DNA from: Mycoplasma sp. 1578d
Lineage (GTDB): Bacteria; Bacillota_I; Bacilli_A; Mycoplasmatales; Metamycoplasmataceae
Direction of reading: 5' to 3'
NCBI RefSeq assembly: GCF_024582695.1
Contig: NZ_CP102081.1
Coordinates: forward strand, 496,001-560,000
Length of the DNA stretch: 64,000 nt
The notes under the pieces are model-generated. The model did not search any database. It was not told where the DNA came from and saw only the letters and a list, made by a program, of their open reading frames with translations. The translations under genes and the position numbers were made by a program. Below, piece after piece: positions 44,718 to 57,832 of the stretch (positions are counted from its first letter, which is position 1; every line of letters begins with the position of its first letter).

Positions 44718-45449
44718 TTAAGTGAGTCCAATGTTGTGATAAACTTCTTGGACATCATCATCTTCTTTAAGTTTATCGACAAATTCAAGCAATTTTGCTT
44801 GCTTTTCAGGTTCGTATTCAACATACATATTTGGTAAATATGTCACTTCACATTGAATAAAATCGCTAATTGATAAATTTTCTTCAAGTGCATTTTTTAA
44901 GTTAGTAAATTCTTCCGGTAAAGAAGTAATTACAAAACTTTGCTCAGTAGTTTCAATGTTTTCAGCACCAGATTCAAGGGCAATAAGCATTAAAGTTTCT
45001 TCGTCAACTAAAGATTTATCAATTTCAATAATTCCTTTTTTATCAAAAGCAAAAGGTACTTGTCCGGTTTTTCCTAAAGTAGCGTTTTGTTTATTAAAAT
45101 ATGATTGAATATTTGACTTTACCCGATTTAAATTATCTGATAGAGTTACTACAATAAAAGTAGCTCCGCCAGTAACAGTAGCATTAAATACTGTTTCCAC
45201 AAACGAAGAAGCTCCTTTATCCCCGCGAGCTTTAGCAATTGCACGTTCAATGTTATCTTTGGGCATGTTTTTACTTCGTGCTTTAGAAATTGCTAACTTA
45301 AGAGCTGGATTTTTTTCTGGATCAGGTCCGCCTGCTCCAGAAGCGGCTACAAAAATTTCTTTAGAAAGTTTTTGAAAAATTTTTCCCCGTGCGGCATCTT
45401 GAGCGTTTTTACGGTGTGCAATATTTGCTGAGTGTGAATGTCCGGCCAT
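44718..45449 (-). CDS. yebC: YebC/PmpR family protein
   Basis: 243 aa. Family opening MAGHSHSANIAHRKNAQDAARGK..., FQKLSKEIFVAA, NPALKLAISKARSKNMPKDN and NATVTGGATFIVVTLSDN, ending EVYHNIGLT. The usual first motif H-S-K-W appears as HSHSANI, and the family glycine-rich GGPDPEKN is present. Long annotated as transcriptional regulators; recent work links YebC proteins to translation of proline-rich stretches. Ribosome binding site AGGAG upstream, just after nadE. Confidence 0.93.
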   Translation of the reverse strand: MAGHSHSANIAHRKNAQDAARGKIFQKLSKEIFVAASGAGGPDPEKNPALKLAISKARSKNMPKDNIERAIAKARGDKGASSFVETVFNATVTGGATFIVVTLSDNLNRVKSNIQSYFNKQNATLGKTGQVPFAFDKKGIIEIDKSLVDEETLMLIALESGAENIETTEQSFVITSLPEEFTNLKNALEENLSISDFIQCEVTYLPNMYVEYEPEKQAKLLEFVDKLKEDDDVQEVYHNIGLT

Positions 45450-45461
45450 CTTTTTTATCTC

Positions 45462-46253
45462 CTATTTAACGTTTTTTGGTGTATAAACTTTATCTCGTTT
45501 ATGTTGTGAATTCTTGTGTAATTTTTGAATTTTATCAACAATTTTGGGTTCAATATGTTTTTGAATACTTTGAGAATCGTTTAAATGGTTAATGTAAAAA
45601 TCTAATTGATCATACGAAAATCCAAGTTCATTTTCATCACTTTGTCCTTCTCAAAGTCCAGCTGAAGGAGCTTTATCTAAAATACTTTGTGGAACATTAA
45701 GCAATGAAGCTAAAAATTTCACTTCTCCTTTAGTTAATTTACTAATTGGTAATAAATCAGCTCCTCCATCTCCGTATTTAGTAAAGTATCCAACAAAGAC
45801 TTCATCTGCATTATCAGTTCCCAAAACCAATGAGTTATTTTCTTGCGCAATTGCGTATAATGTGGTCATACGTAATCGAGGTTTAATATTAGCAATGGCT
45901 AAATGATTACTTAAATTAAGTTGATTTAAAAAAATTTCAAAAGTTTGAGTAAGATCTTTGATTAAAAAAGTACTATTAGTGGCTTGTTCTAATTCCTTAA
46001 TGTGTTTTAAATCATTTTCCGTCATGTTGATAATAGGCATGACAACACCAATGGTTGAATTTGGAAAGGTTTGTTTTGCAATGGTATATACCAACGAAGA
46101 ATCGATCCCTCCACTAATTCCAACTACAACCCCTTTAGCATTGGCTTTTTTAACCTTGTTTTTAAGAAATAGCTTGATGGTGTTTAAATAATTTAAAGCT
46201 TTTTCTTTATCGTAAATTGCTTGATTGTTTTTGTATGAAGTTATTTTGCTCAT
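45462..46253 (-). CDS. nadE: NH3-dependent NAD+ synthetase
   Basis: 263 aa. ATP pyrophosphatase P-loop VVGISGGIDSSLVYTI (~residue 42), PRLRMTTLYAIAQ (~residue 128), LVLGTDNADEVFVGYFTKYGDGGAD (~residues 143-167; key D and E residues) and [25 protein letters not shown] (~residue 196). It amidates nicotinate adenine dinucleotide to NAD with ammonia. C-terminus is basic. The nicotinamidase-like gene at 57.3 kb would supply nicotinate to the same pathway. Confidence 0.93.
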
Positions 46254-46306
46254 AGTTGCATCACTTTTGATTAGTTATAAATTTATCTTTATTTTATCAT
46301 AAAAAT

Positions 46307-46330
46307 ATATATTCCTTTTTAGGAATATAT
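46307..46330. terminator. Stem-loop upstream of nadE / downstream intergenic
   Basis: ATATATTCCT TTTT AGGAATATAT. AT-rich 10-bp stem between nadE start and the end of the first permease gene; may terminate the permease transcript. Confidence 0.5.
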
Positions 46331-46385
46331 TATATAAGGAATCAAAAATGCAAATAAGTGCATTTTTGATTTAAACATTGAATGA

Positions 46386-47969
46386 TTAAGGGTTTTGATT
46401 AATATCCTGTTTAAATTCATTATGGGAATTAAAAACAAAAAATTGGTACTTTCTCTTATATGCATGAGTTCGAGAATTTTGAATTGAAGTTAAATTAATT
46501 CGAGTGTTCTTTTTAGCATTATGTTCAGCGATGAAAAACATAATATAACCAAGTAGTAAAACCGCTGGATAAAGAGTGATATTAAGTGTATTTTGAATGG
46601 TTCAATTTAAGAACACAATTGATTTTCCTTGGACAATTTTTGTGTCAATTGGGAAAAAGAAGATAAATAAAATAATTAAAATCAAAACAAGAGAAACTAT
46701 TTGAATAATCAATGAAGTTATATTTCTTCAATTGGTTTTATCTTTAATTTTTCCTTTATGATAATAAACAAAAAAGGTGATAAATCCAAGTACATATTGG
46801 AATAATCCGCTTGCTCCGCTAATTCCGGCTGCTCTTGTAACAGCTAAATCAAAATCAGTTTTGTCATTGATTAATGATCCGAAAAAGATAAGTATCATTA
46901 AACCTAATGATAAAGCTAAAGTTAAATAAATAATTCTTGAAAACTTGTTTTTGCTGTTTTTGACAAGGAAATATTTAGGTAAATAGCCATCTTCTGACAA
47001 GGGAACAAGTTTGTATGAAGCTGTTAATGATCCTGATATGCGTGAAGCGATTGAATTTGAAAGTGATCCAATGGCGAAAAATGAAAGCGCTACAATTCCA
47101 CCAACAGCTCGATATACATCTGAATAATTTTTAATTCTAATTGATGCTCGGGATGAGCCATCACCAACTGGCAAGCCACTAAAAATAACAATCCCAAATG
47201 CATAAATAATGAAAACAATAATAAAAATGATGTTTAAATCCTTTTTAAAAGATTTTGTTTTGACTTCAGGTGACATACACGCAAGATCTTCAAACCCACC
47301 ATATGCATAGAAAAAGGCAGTTGATATGGCAACAATTTTAGGTAAACTAATCTCTCGTGGTTTGTTATTATAGGTTAATAAATAATTTTCAGAAAACCCA
47401 ATTCCTGCTGTTTGAGCAATTAACACTATAGCAAAAATTAATGAACTAAAAAGAATTAATCATTTAACAAAGGCAAAAGTAAAAATTAACCCTTTGCTTA
47501 ATTGATAACCTAAAGTCGAAATAAAAATTAAAAAGACAAAAATAAATAATCCGCCGAGAATTAATCCTCATTTTGCAGTGGTATTATTTTTATCAATAAA
47601 CGAGGCAAAAACTGAAACTAAAAATAAAGGGACTGTTGCTGAAGCAATTAAAGGACCAACATAATTGTTTCATCCAGTCAGAAAAACAAACATTCTAGCA
47701 CCTAGTGTTTTTCTCCCGAATGCTTCACTGGCATAAATATACGGTCCTCCAAAACGTTCAGGTGATGATTCGGACATTTTTGAGAATGAAAGCATAACAG
47801 CTAAAGCAATTAATGAACAAATTGCAAAGACTAAAATTCACAATGGTCCAATTGAAAATAACGATAAGACGATTGCAACAAATGCAAATCCGGCAATAAA
47901 ATTGATCCCGAACCCAATAAATTGTTTAGAACTAAAAGGTTTTTTATTAATATTAATATCTGTAATCAT
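46386..47969 (-). CDS. APC-type amino acid permease (copy 1)
   Basis: 527 aa, about 12 membrane helices with Trp-TGA codons. N-terminal FGINFIAGFAFVAI, then [14 protein letters not shown] (the GGxYxY-like substrate motif, ~residue 72-85) and FFYAYGGFEDLACMSPEVK (~residue 232-250), features of the amino acid-polyamine-organocation superfamily. C-terminal cytoplasmic tail ~45 residues, basic. Substrate unknown. Arranged in tandem with a close paralogue 104 nt upstream on the same strand. Confidence 0.85.
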
Positions 47970-48072
47970 ATAATAGACTCTAATTAACGATATAAGTTGT
48001 TTAATAATTTTACCATTTTTAAATATAGATTGTATATTTACAGGCGTTGAAATTTAGGTTTTAATTAATATT

Positions 48073-49644
48073 TTATTGGTTTTCTTGATCAAGATTGCTT
48101 GATGAATTAGTACTAAAAAATTGATATTTTCTCTTTATAGCATGAGTTCGAGAAGTTTGAATTAAAGTTAAATTAATTTGATTTTCTCTTTTTCAAGTGT
48201 GTTCAGCAATGAAAAATAAAACATAACCAAGTAATAAAACCAATGGATAAAGGGTGATATTAAGTGTATTTTGAATGGTTCAATTTAAGAAGACAATTGT
48301 TTTGCCATCGACAATTTTTGTGTCAATTGGGAAAAAGAATAAAAACAAAATCATCAAAATTAAAATTAAGGAAATTGATTGAATAATCAAGGAAGCGATA
48401 TTTTTTCAATTATTTTTATCTTTTAACTTTCCTTTATAGTGATAGACAAAAAAGGTAATAAAAGCAAGGAAATATTGAACAAGAGCACTTGCTCCACCAA
48501 TTGAAGCAGATTTTGAAACTGCTGAGTTAAAATCTCTCGATCCACTAGCTAGCGAGACAAAAAAGATTAAAAACATTAAAGTTAATGTAAGAATTAAGGT
48601 TAAATAAATAATTCTTGAAAATTTATTTTTGCTGTTTTTGACAAGGAAATATTTAGGTAAATAGCCATCTTCTGACAAGGGAACAAGTTTAAATGAATTT
48701 GCTAAAGTAATCGAGATTCTTGAAGCAATTGAGTTTGAAAATGAACCAATCGCAAAAAATGAAAGTGCAGTGATTCCACCAACAGCTCTATAGATATCTG
48801 AATAACTTTTAATTCTTGTTTGTGTTTCTGATCCTTGGTTATTTCCAATTGGTAAGCCACTAAAAATTAATAGTCCAACTGCATAAATGATAAAAACAAC
48901 AATAAAAATTAAATTTAAAATTTTTTTAAATGATTTGGTTTTGACTTCGGGTGACATGGTTGAAATGTCTTCAAGTCCAACATACGAAAAGAAAAAAGCA
49001 GTGATTATTGTGATGAATTTAGATAAGTTTATTTCATTTGGTGTATTTTTATATGATAGTAGATAATTCTCTGAAAACCCAATTCCTGCTGTTTGAGCAA
49101 TTAACACTATAGCAAAAACCATTGAAGTTGCAATAATTAATCACTTAATAGTGGCAAAAAATAAGACTAAACCTTTACTTAGTTTATAACCTAAAGTCGA
49201 GATAAAAACTATTAAAACAAAAATAACTAATCCAGCAATAATTAAACCTCATTTTGCTCCAGGGTTATTTGTATCAATAAAATCAGCAAAAACTGAAATA
49301 AGAAACAATGGAGCAGCGGCAGAATACATTAATGGTCCAAGATAATTATTCCAACCTGTGAGAAAAACAAACATTCTTGAAGCTAAGCTTTTTCGACCGA
49401 ATGCTTCACTGGCATAAATATAAGGTCCTCCAAAACGATCACTTGAAGTTTCTGACATCTTTGAAAAAGAAAGCATGACAGCAAAAGCAATTAAAGAACA
49501 AATTGCAAAGACTAAAATTCACAATGATCCTAATGAAAATAAAGACATTGCAGTAGCGATAAAACCAAAACCAGCAATATAATTAATTCCAAAAGAAAGA
49601 AATGATTTTGAGCTAAATGGCTTTTGAACATTACTTGTACTCAT
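48073..49644 (-). CDS. APC-type amino acid permease (copy 2)
   Basis: 523 aa, closely similar to copy 1 along its whole length (shared blocks [50 protein letters not shown]). Ribosome binding site AAAAGGA. Differences cluster in helices facing the presumed pore and in loop residues, e.g. [19 protein letters not shown] against FFYAYGGFEDLACMSPEVK. The two probably arose by tandem duplication and may carry different amino acids. Confidence 0.85.
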
Positions 49645-49830
49645 ATTAAAATCCTTTTCATCAATTATTTAATAACATAAAACTTGTAAATATATAGTGA
49701 ATTTTACAATGTAAAACCATTTATCCACATTTAAAGCATATTAAAGTTTGTATAATTTCTGTAATTTAATACACAGAATTTATTAATAATTTTATCATAA
49801 AAATACTCTTTAAATTAGTAATATATTCTT

Positions 49831-49863
49831 AAAAAATAAAAATGCAGAACTATTCTGCATTTT
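49831..49863 (-). terminator. Terminator that contains the lon stop codon
   Basis: AAAATGCAGAA / TTCTGCATTTT with the TAG stop of lon (49850-49852) in the loop, followed by a T-rich run on the minus transcript. Confidence 0.85.
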
Positions 49864-52567
49864 CACAAGTGATGATTTGTTGTTTTGGTTCTTGCCCAAG
49901 GAAAAGGACATTATAAATATCATCATAAGTTTCAACTGGAATATAAACAATTTTACTTTTAATTTCATTTGAAACTTTAAGTAAATTTCTTTGATTGTCA
50001 GTTGGGATGAAAACATATTTTATTTTCCGTTGGTATGCGGCAAATGATTTTTCCCTTAAACCACCAATTTCAAGAACTCTTCCACGCAAGGTAATTTCAC
50101 CAGTCATTGCATAACTTGTAGGAATTGGATAATTTTTTATCGCTGATAAAATTGCTGTAGTAAAGGTAACTCCAGCACTTGGTCCGTCTTTAGGAGTAGC
50201 TCCTTCAGGGACATGAATGTGAATAATGTTTTCGTCAAAGTTAAATTTTTGGACTCCGAATTTTTCAGCATTAGCTCGTACATATGAAAGTGAAATCATA
50301 GCTGATTCTTGCATTACTTCTTTAAGTGACCCAGTTAGTTTAAGCTCACTTTTTCCTGGGAAAATATTCACTTCAATTTGAAGTAATGAACCACCATAAG
50401 AAGTGTAAGCAAGTCCATTAACCACTCCAGAACCATATTCAGGTTCAGATTTTTCGGTATTATAAATAATTGGTCCTAAAAATTCGTCTAATACTTTAGG
50501 TTCAATTTCAAAGTGAGTAATACTTTTATCAAATTCAGTTTGTTTACTAATTTTCCGAGCAATTTTATCAAGCACTTTTTTCAATCCACGAACTCCGCTT
50601 TCACGGGTATAATGATTAATAATATATCTAAGCATATCGTCAGAAATATTGTATAAATCTTGATTGATATATGCTTGTTCAATTACTTTTGGGAGTAAGT
50701 GTTTGCGTGCAATTTGCATTTTTTCACTAAGTGTATATGCTGGAACTTCAATTAATTCTACCCGATCTAAAAGAGCTTCAGGAATTCCTTCGTAATAATT
50801 GGCTGTAGCAATGAAAATAACTTTTGAAAGGTCGTATTCATGCTCAAGGTAATGGTCTTGGAATTTAGTGTTTTGCTCAGGATCAAGCACCTCAAGCATA
50901 GCACTGGCAGGATCACCTTTAATAGCATCTGAAGACATTTTATCAATTTCATCAAGCAAAATAACTGGGTTAGAAATTTTGGCTTTTTGAATTGCTTTAA
51001 TAATTTTCCCAGGCATAGCTCCAACGTAAGTTTTTCTATGTCCACGAATTTCGGCTTCATCACGAACTCCACCAAGCGAAACTTTAACCATTTTTCTTCC
51101 TAAAGCTTCAGCAATAGCCTTACATAATGAAGTTTTTCCTGTTCCTGGAGGCCCGATTAAAGTCAAAATTGGAACATTATTAAATGAAACAAGTTCATTT
51201 TCATTTTCTTTAAATAAAGATAAATCAATTTCAGTGTTTTTGTCAACACTAATCCGTTTTTTAGCGGTTTCATTTGAAACTCGCTTAGCTTTCATTAACA
51301 CAGCAATGTGTTCAATAATCCGATCTTTAACTTCACCAAGTCCATAGTGATATTTATCTAAGGTTTCTTGCACTTTATTAATATCCAGCTTTTCTTTTTG
51401 AGTAATTCTTCAAGGAAGCTTTTTCATTAAATCAATATAAGTTTTAGTGATATTAACTTCAGGTGAAGTAATCATCATTTCTGAAATCCGATTAGTTTCT
51501 TTTTCGATGGATTTTTGAATTCACAGTGGATAACGTTTTGATAATTTTGCGTTTTTAAGAGTTTCTTGATATTCATCCAATTCAGCTTCTTTAACGACCA
51601 TATCTTTAAGAGTTTTATATCTTTCTCTTAACATGTAATCATCTTGTTGCTCATTAAGTTTAGTGGCAATTTTACGGTTAATTTTGTTTTCAATTGAAGC
51701 TAAAAAGTAAATGTTTTTTTGAACTGTTTTACTAAATTCATCAAAGGAATCTCAGTGAAATTCGTATAAAAGCTTATATTTTAAAATATTTGGAGCCACA
51801 AGTTTGCTTAAAAAACTAAAGATAGTAAATTCAATATCAAAATTATAGTTAATCTCATCACTTGCATTGAATGCAGGATGAGATTTATAAAATTTGACAA
51901 TGTTTTTAATTGTTGTTGTTTGTGCTTTGTCATTTGGGAGTTCTTGGAACATTGAATTAGTAAAATCAGCTTTGTTAATTGCCGGTTTTTCAACAAAATC
52001 ACCTAATAAAATGCTAAAATTTTGACTTTTTAATTCTTTATAATGTTCTTTAATATCCGAAGCTAAAAGAAGTTCATAATCAGCTTTCCCGTCAAGTAAA
52101 TTTTTATTAATTGCTTCTTTAGTTGGATTATCTTGATCTGCAATTAAAGTAATTGCAGATTTAATTTTGCTTATTTCAAATTGAGCAAGTGCTTTGTAAA
52201 TGAGTACATATTCATTATTTTTTTGTTCAATTGTAATCACTTTAACAAGTAAGCCAGTAGAATATAAATCTAATTTAGTGTCTTCGTCGGTGCCAATTGC
52301 AAATTCTTGCATAGTTTGATTGGCTTCAGGATAACTATCAAAACGACCAGCACGATAAACAATTACTAAATTTTCAGTAAATTCGTTTAATAGTTGCGAA
52401 TCAGTATCTGAATAAAGTTTTTTAAATAATTCCAAACGAGCTTTATTAGCTGGTTCGTTTTTCAAATCAATATTAATTGAGTGAATTGCCCCTGGAAAAG
52501 CTACATTATCCATGTCAGTGGTAATGTAGTGAACTTTTTTATCTTTTTTTGTTTGTTTAGTTTGCAT
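49850..52567 (-). CDS. lon: ATP-dependent protease Lon
   Basis: 905 aa, joined over Trp-TGA codons. N-terminal substrate domain (~1-320, divergent), then AAA+ module with Walker [16 protein letters not shown] (~residue 468), Walker [10 protein letters not shown] (~residue 540) and sensor region [18 protein letters not shown], and the protease domain with catalytic Ser in [17 protein letters not shown] (~residue 800) and Lys in [12 protein letters not shown] (~residue 845). It is the main cytosolic quality-control protease of mycoplasmas, which lack ClpP. Start ATG with AAAGAGA upstream, 18 nt after leuS. Confidence 0.95.
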
Positions 52568-52585
52568 TGGTTTTCTCTTTCGTTT

Positions 52586-54922
<2,337 letters not shown>

Positions 54923-54939
54923 AAATCTCCTGATCAAAA

Positions 54940-55767
54940 TTAATAAAAAATATTGTGCTTATGTTTTAAATTAGTAATCACACGAGTTTTTCAATCTAAA
55001 GCTCAAATCAATGTAATAATAACTAAATTAAGGGAAAGGTTCATAATATTGAAAATAATATATAAAGTATACGATCCAGCAAAATAATTATTAATATTTA
55101 AAAATAAAAATTTAAAGTCTGGATACTTTTGAATTGTACTTTGTAGTGAAAAAGGAATTTTAAAGAAGAGTTTAAAGTAAACTAAATTAATAAAAAAGGT
55201 ATTAGCTGTACTTAAAAACAGTGTGGTAAAAATAACAGTAAAACTAATTGAAAGAGAATAAACAATTAATAGTCTGAACAATTTTGCTCTGTTATTTTGC
55301 GGTGCATTAAATTGATAATTAACAAATTTTAAAATGTATTTGAATGAGTAAATCTGGACAAAAACAAAGACTAAATGTAAAATTAATAAGTTAAATTGTC
55401 CAATATAGCGAATATCAAAACTTTGGGCTGATGAACTAAAAAGGGGAGAGATTAAAAAGTTAATAAAAATAATGGCTAATCCATATTTCCAGCCTACTAC
55501 ATAAAATCCAAAAAGTATTGGAATTAATGAAAAGTTAAATTGTAAAAAGCTAAAAACGTTAGGGGTAAATTTGCTAATAGCGCTAAAAATTAAGGCTAAA
55601 GCTAAGATTAAGCCGCAAGTAACAATTTTGGAAATATCACGATAATCATTAATTCCATATCTAATATACGATTGAGAGTTGGTTTTCTTTTCAAAGTCTT
55701 TAGTTTGATTAGAACAAACAAATCGATATTCGATTTGTTTGTTTTTTTGGTTGAATTTAAATTTCAT
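54940..55767 (-). CDS. Multi-pass membrane protein, possible ECF transporter S component
   Basis: 275 aa. A 45-residue cytoplasmic N-terminus, then about six helices. The segment from ~residue 50 (VTCGLILALALIFSAISKF) through IPILFGFYVVGWKYGLAII (~residue 84-102) follows the S-component pattern: hydrophobic helix 1, then a small-residue G.......GP/WKYG loop. This is a resemblance, not a firm match. Located 2 nt after upp, so co-transcribed with it, suggesting nucleobase or vitamin uptake. Other genes for an ECF energy module are not in the window. Confidence 0.55.
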
Positions 55768-55769
55768 TC

Positions 55770-56396
55770 TTATTTGGTACCAAAGATACGATCTCCAGCA
55801 TCACCAAGACCAGGCACAATGTAACCATTTTCATTAAGCTTTTCATCAAGTGCAGCTAGATAAATTTTAAAATCTTTACCAAAATGTTTCTCAACATTAT
55901 CAACACCAGCTTGCACACCAACTAAGCAAACTAATTGGACATTAGTAAATCCATCCTTATAAAGGGTTTGAATTGCATCTACAGCTGAATTTCCAGTTGC
56001 AAGCATAGGGTCAACAACAATAACGTGTGAATCTTTACTTACTTCAGGCATTTTATAAAAATATTCAACCGGTTGAAGGGTTTCTTCATTACGATAAATT
56101 CCAATGTGTCCAACTTTTGCTTGTGGCATAAGTTGGATTAAGCCATCAACCATTCCTAATCCAGCACGTAAAATTGGCACGATAATAATTTCCTTGTCAA
56201 AATCTTTTCCAACAAAATTTTTAACCAAGGGTGTTGCGACCTCTTTATTTTTGGTAACGTAATCACGCATGACTTCATAAACCATTAATGATGCAATCTC
56301 GTTTAGATTGTTTTTAAACCCTAAATGATCAGTGGTAACTGAACGCATTTTAGTTAACTTGATATCGATCAAAGGGTGTGAAATAACTTTTAACAT
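55770..56396 (-). CDS. upp: Uracil phosphoribosyltransferase
   Basis: 208 aa, exact family length. SHPLIDIKLTKMR at the start, PILRAGLGMVDG (~residue 74), PRPP-binding loop VIVVDPMLATGNSAVDAI (~residue 124-141) and the uracil-binding C-terminus YIVPGLGDAGDRIFGTK. It salvages uracil to UMP, essential in mycoplasmas lacking pyrimidine synthesis. Ribosome binding site AAGGAG. Confidence 0.96.
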   Translation of the reverse strand: MLKVISHPLIDIKLTKMRSVTTDHLGFKNNLNEIASLMVYEVMRDYVTKNKEVATPLVKNFVGKDFDKEIIIVPILRAGLGMVDGLIQLMPQAKVGHIGIYRNEETLQPVEYFYKMPEVSKDSHVIVVDPMLATGNSAVDAIQTLYKDGFTNVQLVCLVGVQAGVDNVEKHFGKDFKIYLAALDEKLNENGYIVPGLGDAGDRIFGTK

Positions 56397-56444
56397 AACT
56401 CTCCTTAAATTTTAATAATATACATTTTTAAATTATAACTTTTT

Positions 56445-56475
56445 CAGTTAAAAAAGCTATAGCTTTTTTTAACTG
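56445..56475. terminator. Palindromic stem-loop between mscL and upp
   Basis: CAGTTAAAAAAGCTAT / AGCTTTTTTTAACTG, near-perfect 15-bp arms. It could terminate from either side or form a leader structure for upp. Confidence 0.6.
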
Positions 56476-56492
56476 TAGAATGTGCAAATCAG

Positions 56493-56517
56493 AAAAAAAG
56501 ACCTCAGTATGGGTCTT
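56493..56517 (-). terminator. Terminator after mscL
   Basis: AAGACC / GGTCTT with an 8-nt loop and T7 on the minus transcript; it overlaps the mscL stop codon. Confidence 0.75.
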
Positions 56518-56938
56518 ATTCTTTGCTGAGTTTGGTATTAATATTTTTTAATTCTTCAAGGATTAATTGTTCAGTAGTTGGTTCAGGTTTTTTCTCTGGT
56601 TTTGGTTCGTTTTTACCATCAGTTATATAACGATTTTTAATTCGAATCACAGTGAAATAAACTGATAAAAAAACAAACACAAACAGTGAAACAACAATAA
56701 AATAAATTAAAGCTCCTAAAAATTTTCCATACTTAATAGCTTTATAACTTAATTTATCTAAATCGTTTTCGCCAACTATTGAAGTAATCATTCCCATTAA
56801 AATATCATTAGCAAAAGAAGAAACTAATGCACCAAAAACATTTCCTAAAATAAATGCAGTGGCTAACATAAAAATGTTACCCTTTTTAAGTTGTCCTTTT
56901 GCGTCTTTTATTGCTAATTTAAACAAACTTTTTTTCAT
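56516..56938 (-). CDS. mscL: Large-conductance mechanosensitive channel
   Basis: 140 aa. Two membrane helices (~residues 20-45 and 75-97). Helix 1 FMLATAFILGNVFGALVSSF corresponds to the pore-lining NxVDLAVGVIIGxAFGxIVSSL of MscL; the ILGNVFG part keeps the small-residue packing. C-terminal helix is acidic/Pro-rich linker plus EQLILEELKNINTKL, the cytoplasmic bundle. Opens under membrane tension to protect against osmotic shock. Confidence 0.85.
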   Translation of the reverse strand: MKKSLFKLAIKDAKGQLKKGNIFMLATAFILGNVFGALVSSFANDILMGMITSIVGENDLDKLSYKAIKYGKFLGALIYFIVVSLFVFVFLSVYFTVIRIKNRYITDGKNEPKPEKKPEPTTEQLILEELKNINTKLSKE

Positions 56939-56952
56939 AAAATTATTATAGC

Positions 56953-57297
56953 TTATTTTAGTTTTTTAAACTCATTTAAAGAGACATTAAAAATTTCTTC
57001 GAGTTCAGCTTGGTCTAGTCTGGAATTAGTTTGATAATGATTCCAAAATGCTCAATTATCTCTTGAATTGTGGATATAAGCTAAAACAGCTCCGTTATTA
57101 TTAACTAATTCTCATGTAATTAAATGATCATCAAGTAGTTTGGTAGTTTGAGTAATTAATGCTCCAGTACCTTTGCCAGTGATGAATAATACTTTATCAA
57201 CTTTGAACTTTTTTAAATCATCAATTAAGAGCAAAATTTTATTTTGAGCTTCAATTCACTCATAACCATGGAGATCAATTTCCAACTTTTTGAACAT
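56953..57297 (-). CDS. Small stand-alone Smr-domain protein
   Basis: 114 aa, visible only with TGA as Trp. Smr motifs: LEIDLHGYEWIEA (~residue 5-17; family D-L-H-G) and VDKVLFITGKGTGAL (~residue 34-48; T/H-G-K-G-x-G), followed by a strand. The C-terminal ~35 residues are extra. Smr domains are nucleases acting on DNA or RNA, in MutS2 on stalled ribosomes. It starts one nucleotide before the end of the nicotinamidase-like gene, so the two are coupled. Confidence 0.8.
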
Positions 57298-57298
57298 A

Positions 57299-57832
57299 TT
57301 AAATAATTTTAACTCCTGCTTGGGCCATTAATTTTAGTGCAAATTGATGAAATTCTTGGGCATTATGTTCATTTGAATCATAAGTTGCAACAAGTGATGA
57401 ATCAACAATGATTTCTTTGTCCATATTAATTTTGTTAAAATAAGTACGAATTGATAATGCTAGTTGCAAAATACAAATATCAGTACAACATCCTACAATT
57501 AAAAATTGATCATATTCATTCCAAATATTTAATGCAAGCAATTCTCAAAAAGCATTAGTTGTATTTTTGTAATAAACATTGGTTGGTGTTATAAAATTCT
57601 TTAATTCTGAAACTATTTGTGCTTGAGTACTATCTTTTTGACAATGTAATGGATATTGTTTCATTTCTAAATCGCTATCATTATGAGCATCACAAACAAA
57701 AATTACATCATCACCCTTTGAGAGTTCACGAGCAATTGGTTGAATAATTTTTGTTATGTTTTCACTAGCTAATGGCCCAGAATGAGCAAATCCGTTCAAC
57801 ATATCAACGACAATGATAAGTTTATTATTCAT
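57299..57832 (-). CDS. Isochorismatase-family cysteine hydrolase, probable nicotinamidase
   Basis: 177 aa. Catalytic triad visible: D10 in IIVVDMLNGFA, Lys of the conserved loop near residue ~83-89 (YYKNTTNAF), and nucleophile Cys in VGCCTDICILQ (~residue 114-124, family GxxTDxCV). Isochorismatase-like hydrolase fold. Nicotinamide-to-nicotinate activity is the best guess, linking to NadE; pyrazinamidase or another amidase is possible. Overlaps mutM by 8 nt. Confidence 0.75.
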
